64,000 bases of DNA from an uncultured Lachnospiraceae bacterium (GTDB lineage Bacteria > Bacillota > Clostridia > Lachnospirales > Lachnospiraceae): contig CANQVT010000007.1 in the NCBI GenBank assembly GCA_947627365.1, positions 1 to 64,000 on the forward strand. Direction: 5' to 3'. The position numbers were made by a program, and so were the translations under genes. The notes beneath the pieces were generated by a model, which worked only from the letters and a program-made list of their open reading frames with translations, did no database searches and was not told the origin of the DNA. This document shows, one piece after another, positions 31,209 through 40,043 of the stretch; the first letter of the stretch is position 1, and each line of letters starts with the position of its first letter.

Positions 31209-31250
31209 GGGACTGTTGTGAAATAATTTATCTTATTTTGCAGCAGTCCC
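31209..31250 (+). terminator. Stem-loop (partial terminator/attenuator) after the SBP gene
   Basis: gggactgttgtgaaataa-tttatc-ttattttgcagcagtccc, about 18 bp with few mismatches, then ttctttc. Confidence 0.65.
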
Positions 31251-31345
31251 TTCTTTCAGAACAAGGCTGGAAAGTTCGCGGCAGCCGTAAACCTTGCGGA
31301 GAGAACGGGCTTTCGAAGAAAATGATATTATGAGGTGAGAGATTT

Positions 31346-32890
31346 ATGAAGCGAGTTTTGACGCCGGAGATCATTGAGGAGAAGCGCAGGGAGATTTACA
31401 ACACTCTGGTTGATCCCACAAGCTCCCATGAGCAGAAGGTTACCTACCTTGCGCGCCACGCGGAGAATTTTATGACGGTGCTGGATGAGCCAGAGGAGCT
31501 GGACGAGCTGATGCGCTGCGACATCGACACGCGCTGCATCTGCAATCTGTTCGAGGGCGACGCGCCTTATCGCCCGAGGTATATCTGCATCGATTTCCCC
31601 AAATTCCTGCGCGAAGGCAGCGAATTTCTGCAGCTTGGGCCGGCGAAGGATTTCGATGAGGCGCTGACGAACCTGATGATCATGTACCACAATATCCCGA
31701 GCATCACAAATTATCCGGTCTTTATCGGCGATCTCGATGAGCTGCTCGGACCGTACATCGAGAACCTGGACGACGAGACGGTGAAGAAAGCGCTGCGCCT
31801 GTGGCTGACGATGATCGACCGCACGATCCTCGATTCCTTCTGCCACTCGGACATCGGCCCGAAGGCCAGCCGTTTCGGCTATCTTTTGATGGAGGTCGAG
31901 TCGGAGCTGGAGAACGCGGTGCCGAATCTGACGATGCGCGTGAGCAAGGACACGCCGGACGATTTCATCCTGGCGGGAATCAAATGCGCGCTGCACTCGG
32001 CGAAGCCGAGCTTTGCGAACGACGAGATGTTCCGCGGCGAGCTGGGGGACGACTACTGCATCGCAAGCTGCTACAACGGACTGCTCAAGGGCGGCGGCTC
32101 CTATACGCTGAGCCGCCTGATCCTCTCGAATATCGCGAAGAGGGCGGAGAATATCGAGGATTTCAAGACGAACGTGCTGCCGCATGTGTGCGACGTCATG
32201 GCGCGCTATATGGACGAGCGGATCCGCTTCCTCGTGGAGGAGAGCGGCTGGTTCCAGAACAGCTTCCTTGCGAGGGAGGGTTTTGTGCAGAGAGATAAAT
32301 TCACGGCGATGTTCGGGCTGGTTGGCCTGGCGGAGTGCGTGAATCTGCTTCTTGAGAAGGAGGGCGGCACGGAGCGCTTTGGGCATAGCGACAGGGCGAA
32401 TCAGCTCGGCGTGGAGATCATGGATATCATCGATGATTTCAATAAGAACCATTTCAATCCTTACTGTGAGGCGACGGACCATCACTTCCTGCTTCACGCA
32501 CAGGTCGGGATTGAGTCGGATCATGACTGCTCGCCGGGGACGCGCATTCCGATCGGGGAAGAGCCGGACGAGTTGGTCGACCATCTGAAGTGCATCAACC
32601 TGTTCCATAAATATTTCCCGTCAGGCACCGGTGATATCTTCCCGGTAGATCTGACAGTACATAAAAATCCGCAGTATGTGCTTGATATCATCCGCGGAAG
32701 CCTCGGCATGGATATCCGCTATCTGTCCTTCTACGCGAGCGACAGCGACGTGATCCGCGTGACCGGATATCTGGTGAAGCGCAGCGAGATGGAGAAGCTT
32801 GACGCGGGACAGAACGTGCGGCAGAACACGACAGGTCTCGGACTGGGTGCAGCGAAGAACTGCAAGATTCTGGACCGCCGCATTCGCTGA
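31346..32890 (+). CDS. yjjI: YjjI-family glycyl radical enzyme (DUF3029)
   Basis: C-terminal glycyl radical motif RVTGY (Gly codon 32765-32767); candidate catalytic Cys in DDYCIASCYNG; followed by activase. Confidence 0.87.
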   Translation: MKRVLTPEIIEEKRREIYNTLVDPTSSHEQKVTYLARHAENFMTVLDEPEELDELMRCDIDTRCICNLFEGDAPYRPRYICIDFPKFLREGSEFLQLGPAKDFDEALTNLMIMYHNIPSITNYPVFIGDLDELLGPYIENLDDETVKKALRLWLTMIDRTILDSFCHSDIGPKASRFGYLLMEVESELENAVPNLTMRVSKDTPDDFILAGIKCALHSAKPSFANDEMFRGELGDDYCIASCYNGLLKGGGSYTLSRLILSNIAKRAENIEDFKTNVLPHVCDVMARYMDERIRFLVEESGWFQNSFLAREGFVQRDKFTAMFGLVGLAECVNLLLEKEGGTERFGHSDRANQLGVEIMDIIDDFNKNHFNPYCEATDHHFLLHAQVGIESDHDCSPGTRIPIGEEPDELVDHLKCINLFHKYFPSGTGDIFPVDLTVHKNPQYVLDIIRGSLGMDIRYLSFYASDSDVIRVTGYLVKRSEMEKLDAGQNVRQNTTGLGLGAAKNCKILDRRIR

Positions 32891-32946
32891 GGTCCGGCGA
32901 GGAGCTTGCTGGATATCAGACCGCTGCATCCGCTGAGATCCGGCGA
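32874..32946 (+). repeat. 27-bp imperfect direct repeat (24/27) spanning the yjjI stop codon
   Basis: accgccgcattcgctgaggtccggcga (32874) and accgctgcatccgctgagatccggcga (32920). Confidence 0.75.
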
Positions 32947-33002
32947 TGCAGAAAGCATATGAAAGAAGAAAACCACACCCGGCGTATGGTGGAGAGGCAG
33001 AT

Positions 33003-33977
33003 ATGGCGAAGGCGACGGTAAATAAGATCATTTCATTCAGCTGCGTAGATGGGCCTGGCAATCGCAGCGCCGTGTTTCTGCAGGGCTGCGGCTTCGACTG
33101 TCGGTACTGCCACAATCCGGAGACGATCCACGCCTGCATTCACTGTGGCGAGTGCGTGAAGTATTGCAAGCCGGGCGCGCTGACGCTGGTGGAGGAAACT
33201 GTGCGACAGACCGATGAGCAAGGTGTTTGCTGCGGGGATGCCGGAGTAGTATGTTTTGGTGGCGGTGTAATGCCTGAAGTGAGTGACGGCCTGCCCGGTT
33301 TACGTTCTGCTGATCGCGGGACAGGCAGAAAGCGTGTGCACTACGATATCACGAAGTGCGTGTTTTGCGATGAGTGCTTCCGCCACTGTCCGCACGGGGC
33401 CTCCGCCCGGACAAGGGAGCTGACGGCGGAGCAGGTCATGCAGGAGGTCCGCCGCAATCTGCCGTTTATCCGTGGGATCACGGTATCCGGCGGAGAGTGT
33501 ACGCTGTGGCGAGATTTCCTCCTGGAGCTTTTAAGTCTCGCGAAGGCCGAGGGGCTCGGCACGCTGCTCGATTCAAACGGGAGCTATGAGTTTTCGAAGG
33601 ATTCAAAGCTGATGTCTGTGACGGACGGCGTCATGCTGGACGTCAAGGCCTGGAGCCGGGAGGACCATCTGCGCGTCACGGGACGCGACAATGCCTGCGT
33701 GCTTCGGAATCTGGAATGGCTGGCTCATGCGGGAAAGCTTGCGGAGGTGCGTACGGTCGTCGTGCCGGAGCTGTTTGACTGCCGGCAGACGGTGCGGGAG
33801 GTAAGCGCCCTGCTTGCGGAACTTGGCTGCCTGGACGCGAGGTACAAGATCATCCGCTACCGCCCGATGGGCGTGCGGGAGCAATACAAAGATCTGACGC
33901 CCCCGACGGAGGATCTTCTGCAGGAGCTGACCGACATCGCGGCCGGGTACGGGCTGAGGGACGTCGTTATCGTCTAA
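33003..33977 (+). CDS. yjjW: YjjW-family glycyl radical enzyme activase (radical SAM)
   Basis: FSCVDGPGNRSAVFLQGCGFDCRYCHNP (CxxxCxxC), ferredoxin-like clusters CIHCGECVKYC and CVFCDECFRHC, ITVSGGECT. Confidence 0.9.
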   Translation: MAKATVNKIISFSCVDGPGNRSAVFLQGCGFDCRYCHNPETIHACIHCGECVKYCKPGALTLVEETVRQTDEQGVCCGDAGVVCFGGGVMPEVSDGLPGLRSADRGTGRKRVHYDITKCVFCDECFRHCPHGASARTRELTAEQVMQEVRRNLPFIRGITVSGGECTLWRDFLLELLSLAKAEGLGTLLDSNGSYEFSKDSKLMSVTDGVMLDVKAWSREDHLRVTGRDNACVLRNLEWLAHAGKLAEVRTVVVPELFDCRQTVREVSALLAELGCLDARYKIIRYRPMGVREQYKDLTPPTEDLLQELTDIAAGYGLRDVVIV

Positions 33978-34066
33978 CGTTTTTTGGCAGACTGGGGCAT
34001 ACGTCGTCTGGTCTGTAGGAATATGATTTTAAATGACTGCGATATTATGGCAAGGGAGGGATAAAT

Positions 34067-35608
34067 TTGGCGGAACAACATGTGGATCTGAACACCAAGG
34101 TGATCGAGATGCGCAATATTGTCAAGAAGTTCGGCGATTTCACGGCGAACGACGGCATCAACCTCACGGTCCACAAGGGTGAAATCCACGCGATCTTAGG
34201 AGAGAACGGCGCGGGCAAGTCTACGCTGATGAATCAGCTGTACGGACTCTACAGGCCCACGTCGGGCGAGATCCTGGTGAACGGGAAACAGATCGAGATG
34301 AACAATCCGAGGGATGCGATCGCGGCCGGGATTGGCATGGTCCATCAGCACTTTATGCTGGTGCAGCCGTTCACCGTGACGGAGAACATCGTGCTCGGAA
34401 CGGAGCCGGTGAAGGGCGTGAAGCTGGATATGGCGACGGCCCGCGAAAATGTGCAGGAGATTTCGGAGCGCTACGGGCTTTCGATCGATCCGGACGCGAA
34501 GATCGAGGATATCTCGGTGGGCATGCAGCAGAGGGTGGAGATCCTCAAGGCGCTGTACCGCGGCGCGGACATCCTGATCCTCGACGAGCCGACGGCTTCG
34601 TTGACGCCGCAGGAGATTGTGGAGCTGATCGGGATCATGCACAATCTGACCGCGGACGGGAAGAGCATCATCCTGATCACGCACAAGCTGAAGGAGATCA
34701 AGGAGTCCGCGGACTATTGCACGATCATTCGGCTTGGAAAATACATCAATACGGTGAAGGTGGCTGACGTCACACAGGATGAGCTCGCCAGCATGATGGT
34801 GGGCCGTCAGGTCACGTTCGTGGTGGACAAGCCGGAGCAGAAGCCGGGGGACGTTGTCCTGGAGGTGAAGGATCTGCACGGCGTGGATTACCGCAAGGTT
34901 GAGATCCTGAAGGGCCTGAACCTCACGGTTCGTAAGGGCGAGATCGTGGGCATCGCGGGTATCGACGGCAACGGGCAGACGGAGCTTGTCGAGATCATCA
35001 CCGGTCTGCGCAAGGCGTCCGGCGGTTCGATTACGGTGAACGGGGTGGACATCTATAACAAGCCTCCTCGCTTCGGCTTCGTCCACGGCGTGTCGAGCAT
35101 ACCGGCCGACCGCCAGAAGCATGGGCTGGTGCTCGATTTCTCAGTAGAGGAAAATATGGTTCTGCAGAATTACAAGGATCCGCGCTTCGCGAACGGGCCT
35201 TTGATCAACCGCGGGGCGATCCGGGAATTCGCGTCGAGGGCGATTGAGAAGTATGATATCCGTCCGGCGCACTGCGAGGAGCGGCCGGCCGGGACGCTCT
35301 CGGGCGGAAACCAGCAGAAGGTCATCATCGCGCGCGAGGTGGAGAACGACAAGGATCTCCTGATCGCGGTGAACCCGACGCGCGGTCTGGACGTGGGCGC
35401 GATCGAGTTCGTGCACAAGTACATTGTAGAACAGCGCAACAAGGGCAAGGCGGTGCTACTGGTGTCCTTCGAGCTGGACGAGATCATGAGTCTTTCCGAC
35501 CGCATCGATGTGATCTACGACGGGAAGATCGTCAGCGAGGTGAGCGGAAAGGACGCGGAGGAGAATGAGCTCGGTCTGATGATGGCAGGAGGTGGAACGC
35601 ATGAATAA
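34067..35608 (+). CDS. Nucleoside-type ABC transporter ATP-binding protein (two ABC domains; YufO/NupA-like)
   Basis: GENGAGKSTLMNQLYG, GIDGNGQTELVEIITG, LSGGNQQKVIIAREV; TTG start. Confidence 0.92.
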   Translation: MAEQHVDLNTKVIEMRNIVKKFGDFTANDGINLTVHKGEIHAILGENGAGKSTLMNQLYGLYRPTSGEILVNGKQIEMNNPRDAIAAGIGMVHQHFMLVQPFTVTENIVLGTEPVKGVKLDMATARENVQEISERYGLSIDPDAKIEDISVGMQQRVEILKALYRGADILILDEPTASLTPQEIVELIGIMHNLTADGKSIILITHKLKEIKESADYCTIIRLGKYINTVKVADVTQDELASMMVGRQVTFVVDKPEQKPGDVVLEVKDLHGVDYRKVEILKGLNLTVRKGEIVGIAGIDGNGQTELVEIITGLRKASGGSITVNGVDIYNKPPRFGFVHGVSSIPADRQKHGLVLDFSVEENMVLQNYKDPRFANGPLINRGAIREFASRAIEKYDIRPAHCEERPAGTLSGGNQQKVIIAREVENDKDLLIAVNPTRGLDVGAIEFVHKYIVEQRNKGKAVLLVSFELDEIMSLSDRIDVIYDGKIVSEVSGKDAEENELGLMMAGGGTHE

Positions 35609-36698
35609 AAAGAAAACCCTGATTGACGTGATCGCGGACAGCAGGCTTATTCACACGATCCTGTCGATCATCATCGGATTTCTGGTAGGAGCGATTTTTC
35701 TGGCTGTCATGAAGATCCCGGTGGGAGAAGCGTACGGGATGCTCTTCAAGAGTATATTTTCTAACACGAAAAATTTAAGCTATTGCATCGTTTACGGGAC
35801 GCCGTACATCGTGGTCGGTCTGTCGGTAGCGTTTTCCTTCCGGACCGGTGTGTTCAACATCGGCGCGGAAGGGCAGTTTGTGATGGGCTCCCTGGCGGCT
35901 TGCCTGGTCGGTATCCTGTGCGGCTCGCTGCCGAAGATCCTGCTGATCCCGCTGTGCTTCCTGGCCGCGGCAGTGGCAGGCGCCATCTGGGGCGTGATCG
36001 TAGGTTTCCTGAAGAACAAGTGGGGCATCAACGAGGTGCTCTCCATGATCATGTTCAACTGGATCGCGTTTTATCTGAGCAACTTTATCGCGGACTTTCC
36101 GGCGATCCACAACGAGGGCACCGCGGAAGCGACGCGCACGGTTTCTGACAATGCGAGGACGCTTCTTCCTGCCGGGCTGATCGAGAAATTCAATCTGTGC
36201 CCGACGGCCAACTGGGGAATCCTGGTGGCTGTCATCCTGACGGTAGTCGTCTATTTCATCATCGAGAAGACGACGCTTGGCTATGAACTGAAGGCGGTTG
36301 GCTTCAACAAATCCGCGGCGGACTATGGCGGGATCAGCGTGAACCGCTCGATCCTCACGGCGCTCGCGATCTCCGGTGCGCTGGCCGGTCTCGGCGGAGC
36401 TCTTCAGCTTCTGGGTATGGGCGGACGGATCAGTATTTTTACTTCCCAGGAGGGCTTTGGTTTTGCGGGTATTGTCGTGGCGCTGATCGGCGTCTCACAA
36501 CCGTTCGGTGTATTGCTGGCGGGTCTGTTCTACGGGGCGTTGACCTACGGCGGCGGTAAGCTGAACCTTGTGAAGGCACCGACACAGGTGGTAGATATCA
36601 TCGTCGGGACCGTCGTATTCTTCATCGCGATCTCCAGCATCTTCGGCGCGATCCGATATCTGAAGAAGAGTCCACAGAAAGGAGGCAGCAAATCATGA
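35601..36698 (+). CDS. Nucleoside-type ABC transporter permease (YufP/NupB-like)
   Basis: FNIGAEGQFVMGSLAA, KNKWGINEVLSMIMFNWIAFY. Confidence 0.9.
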   Translation: MNKKKTLIDVIADSRLIHTILSIIIGFLVGAIFLAVMKIPVGEAYGMLFKSIFSNTKNLSYCIVYGTPYIVVGLSVAFSFRTGVFNIGAEGQFVMGSLAACLVGILCGSLPKILLIPLCFLAAAVAGAIWGVIVGFLKNKWGINEVLSMIMFNWIAFYLSNFIADFPAIHNEGTAEATRTVSDNARTLLPAGLIEKFNLCPTANWGILVAVILTVVVYFIIEKTTLGYELKAVGFNKSAADYGGISVNRSILTALAISGALAGLGGALQLLGMGGRISIFTSQEGFGFAGIVVALIGVSQPFGVLLAGLFYGALTYGGGKLNLVKAPTQVVDIIVGTVVFFIAISSIFGAIRYLKKSPQKGGSKS

Positions 36699-37639
36699 CT
36701 GCGATCATCAATGAATTAGGAGTTATCCTTTACGCAACCCTGCTCTACACGCCTCCGCTTCTGTTCGCGGCGCTCGGCTCCTGTTTCTCCGAGGTATCCG
36801 GTGTGGTAAATATCGGTATGGAGGGCATGATGACGGCAGGGGCGTTTTCAGGCTGTGTGGTCGCCCATTTTACGGGGAATCCCTGGATCGGCTTTCTGTG
36901 CGGAGGGCTTGCCGGAGCGCTGTTCGGGATGCTCCATGCGCTGGCAACGGTCCGGCTGGGCGCGGATCAGACGATCTCCGGCACGGCGATCAATTTCCTC
37001 GCGCCCGGCGTCGCGGTCATGATGGCAAAATCGCTGTTCAATTCGACCGACACGATACCGCTGATGCCGACCGCGAAGATCCCGCTGTTGTTTAAGGGCG
37101 CGTTCGACACGGCCACGGTGTTTGGCACTTTTATGAAGAATGTATTCACGAATTACGCCACGACGTATCTGGTGTTTATTGCTGTCATTGTGGTATGGTT
37201 TATCTTTTATAAGACTCGTTTTGGTTTGCGCATGCGCGCGTGCGGCGAGCACCCGCAAGCTTGTGAGACGCTCGGCATCAACGTGCTGCGCACCAGGTTC
37301 CTCTGCGTGACGATTTCGGGCTTTATGGCAGGCTTAGGCGGCGCCTGCGTGACGATGGCGATCACGAACCAGTTCCGTCCGATCTCGATCGTGGGGCAGG
37401 GCTTCATCGCGATCGCGGCCGTGATCTTCGGAAAATTCCGCCCGCAGGGCGCGATGCTTGGCTGTCTGCTGTTCGGCTTCTGCACCGGGCTGAAGGTAGT
37501 GCTCGGCAATTCCAATATCATTTCGGCACAACTGATCTCGATGATCCCGTATGTGGTGACGGTCATCGTGCTGATCCTGTTCGTGGGCAAGTCCCATGTG
37601 CCGGCGGCCAACGGTAAGCCGTTTGTGAAATCGAAATAA
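36695..37639 (+). CDS. Nucleoside-type ABC transporter permease (YufQ/NupC-like)
   Basis: GVVNIGMEGMMTAGAFSG, LGADQTISGTAINFLAPG, RMRACGEHPQACETLGINV. Confidence 0.9.
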   Translation: MTAIINELGVILYATLLYTPPLLFAALGSCFSEVSGVVNIGMEGMMTAGAFSGCVVAHFTGNPWIGFLCGGLAGALFGMLHALATVRLGADQTISGTAINFLAPGVAVMMAKSLFNSTDTIPLMPTAKIPLLFKGAFDTATVFGTFMKNVFTNYATTYLVFIAVIVVWFIFYKTRFGLRMRACGEHPQACETLGINVLRTRFLCVTISGFMAGLGGACVTMAITNQFRPISIVGQGFIAIAAVIFGKFRPQGAMLGCLLFGFCTGLKVVLGNSNIISAQLISMIPYVVTVIVLILFVGKSHVPAANGKPFVKSK

Positions 37640-37650
37640 GTTTTTCTTTT

Positions 37651-37711
37651 AAAGAGAACAGGGCTGTGGTATAATGCTAAAAGATTGTGCCGCGGCTCTG
37701 TTTTTCTTTTG
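37651..37711 (+). terminator. Terminator after the nucleoside ABC operon
   Basis: aacagggctgtgg ... ccgcggctctgtttttctttt, with a tataat in its loop. Confidence 0.6.
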
Positions 37712-37771
37712 GCGGAAAACAGAACCGGGTCAGCGTATGCACAGAAAAATGAGGCAAAGGAGGATGAAGCT

Positions 37772-38152
37772 ATGGCATATAAGGAAAAGAAGAGGTGGGC
37801 GTTTTTTGGTCTGCCGCTGACTTTCACTACCTACACGATCGCGGATGAGATCATTACGGTAAACTCCGGTTTTCTGAAAAGGGTCGAGAATGACTGCTAC
37901 ATGTATAAAGTGGTTGACGTACGGCTGGAGGTGGGCCTGTTTGAACGTATCTTCGGGCTTGGGACCGTCCACTGCTTCAGCGGCGATATGACGAATCCGG
38001 ACATGCGGCTGCAGCATATCAAACACGCGAAGGAGATCAAGAACTATATCCTCAAGCAGTCCGAGGAGGAACGTCTGAAGAGGAAGACGCTCAATATGCA
38101 GAGCCTCGACGGGAATCCGGACGTCGCGCAGGTGGACAGTTGCGATCTGTAG
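37772..38152 (+). CDS. Small PH-like domain protein
   Basis: FFGLPLTFTTYTIADEIITVNSGFLKRVENDCYMYKVVDVRLEVGLFERIFGLGTVHCFS resembles bacterial PH-domain proteins. Confidence 0.6.
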   Translation: MAYKEKKRWAFFGLPLTFTTYTIADEIITVNSGFLKRVENDCYMYKVVDVRLEVGLFERIFGLGTVHCFSGDMTNPDMRLQHIKHAKEIKNYILKQSEEERLKRKTLNMQSLDGNPDVAQVDSCDL

Positions 38153-38209
38153 GCGGATATCTGCGGATGAAGTGAACGGATAGAAATATGCGAGGGTGGG
38201 GATAAACAA

Positions 38210-39898
38210 ATGGGTGATTATGCAAATTATGACGTCCATACGTTCCTGAACGCGGCCGGCGTGGCTCTTTTCACTTTCCTGGTGTATCTCGCGGTGTATT
38301 TTTTCTATAAATGGAAAAATCACAGGAACATGATGTGGAAGATCCGCCGGGAGTGGGGACAGCCTCCGGAGCAGGAGTATGGGCTTGCGGAGTTTGAGAA
38401 CATCAGTCGCTATTACGCCAATCGCAGGACGGACGAGTTCCAGATCGACGATATTACCTGGAATGACCTGGACATGGACCGTGTGTTTTTGTGCCTGAAT
38501 CATACGCGCTCGTTTCTTGGCGAGAGCTATCTGTATTATCAGCTACGCACCCCACAGATGAAGAAGGAGCCGCTTGAGAAATTCGAGCGGCTTGTCCTTT
38601 GGTTTCAGGAGCACACGCCGGAGCGCGAGGAGATGGAGTATTTCTTCTCACGGCTTGGCAGAAGCGGGAAAAGCTCGATCTTTGACTACGTCTACAATCT
38701 GGCGTCGGTGGAGCACGGAAACCCGCTGATCCATTACGTGATGATCGCGCTGCTTCTCGTCTCGGTCGGAGTGCTTCTCGTGGCGCCTCAACCGGGGATC
38801 CTCCTGCTGCTTTTTTCTCTGATACTCAGTATATGGACCTATGAGAAATACAAGCGTCCGATCGCCCCGTACATCACATCCTGTATCGCGCTGGAGAAAA
38901 TCCTGCGCGCGGCGGAGGAGATCGTGAAGTATGACGTGCCGGGGCTTCAAAAGAACGAGATAAAAGCTTATGTCAGTGAGTTTGGCAGGCTGCGCCGGAA
39001 TATGTGGATGCTGCTTGCGGGCGAGGGCACGGGACTCGAGAGCTTCCTGTTCGTCTATCTGAACAATCTGTTCCACATTGATCTGATTCAGTTTCACGCG
39101 GTGGTGAAGGAGATCGCGAAAAAGCTTTCCGGATTTGAATTTCTGGTGGAGGAGATGGGGCGGGTAGAGTCCGCGATCGCGGTCGCGTCGACCCGTGTGC
39201 TGTATCCGGAGCACACGGTTCCTCTGCTGCATGAGGAGGGGGAAATCCGCTTCCGTGCTGTGGACATGTATCATCCCCTGATCGCTGAACCGGTCGCGAA
39301 CTCGATCGACACAAAGGAATGTGTCCTGTTGACGGGCTCCAACGCTTCCGGTAAGTCCACGTTCCTGAAGACCGCGGCGCTGCAGGCGCTCCTTGCGCAG
39401 ACGATCCACACGGCGTTCGCGAAGAAGTATGAGGGACGGTTTTTCCGTGTGTTTACCTCGATGGCGCTGCGAGACGACATCATGAGCGAGGAAAGCTACT
39501 ATATGGTCGAGATCCGCTCACTCAAGCGGATCCTGGACACTGCCGGCGAGGAGCCGCCGGTGTTCTGCTGTGTGGATGAGGTGCTGCGTGGCACGAACAC
39601 GGTCGAGCGTGTCTCTGCCTCGTCGCAGATCCTGAAATGGATGGCAGGGAAGAAGCTGCTGTGCATGGCGGCGACGCACGACATTGAGCTGACCTGGATC
39701 CTCGAGGATATTTACCGGAACTTTCATTTTGAGGAGGAGGTCACGGACGATGCGATTCGTTTCGATTACTGCCTGCGCGAGGGAAGGGCGATGACCCGCA
39801 ACGCGATCCGCCTGCTTGCCCTGATGGGCTTCGACGAGGGCATCATCCGCGACGCCAATCAGATGGCGGAGCGGCTTGGCGCCGACAAACGAATCTAG
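38210..39898 (+). CDS. Membrane-anchored MutS-like ATPase
   Basis: N-terminal TM (FLNAAGVALFTFLVYLAVYFFY), two further TMs, then MutS ATPase core LLTGSNASGKSTFLKT...CCVDEVLRGTNTVER...AATHDIELTWIL. Confidence 0.85.
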   Translation: MGDYANYDVHTFLNAAGVALFTFLVYLAVYFFYKWKNHRNMMWKIRREWGQPPEQEYGLAEFENISRYYANRRTDEFQIDDITWNDLDMDRVFLCLNHTRSFLGESYLYYQLRTPQMKKEPLEKFERLVLWFQEHTPEREEMEYFFSRLGRSGKSSIFDYVYNLASVEHGNPLIHYVMIALLLVSVGVLLVAPQPGILLLLFSLILSIWTYEKYKRPIAPYITSCIALEKILRAAEEIVKYDVPGLQKNEIKAYVSEFGRLRRNMWMLLAGEGTGLESFLFVYLNNLFHIDLIQFHAVVKEIAKKLSGFEFLVEEMGRVESAIAVASTRVLYPEHTVPLLHEEGEIRFRAVDMYHPLIAEPVANSIDTKECVLLTGSNASGKSTFLKTAALQALLAQTIHTAFAKKYEGRFFRVFTSMALRDDIMSEESYYMVEIRSLKRILDTAGEEPPVFCCVDEVLRGTNTVERVSASSQILKWMAGKKLLCMAATHDIELTWILEDIYRNFHFEEEVTDDAIRFDYCLREGRAMTRNAIRLLALMGFDEGIIRDANQMAERLGADKRI

Positions 39899-40043
39899 CG
39901 GCGCTCATTATGACCGGTTATTTTCGGGAGCTATTTTCGAGAGCGACCGCGATACAAAAAGATTGCTATTCCCCAAATTATCTGATAAAATTGAAAATAA
40001 TACAAACAGTTACCGAAAATCATTGTTTTTCAGGAGAAAGAGG

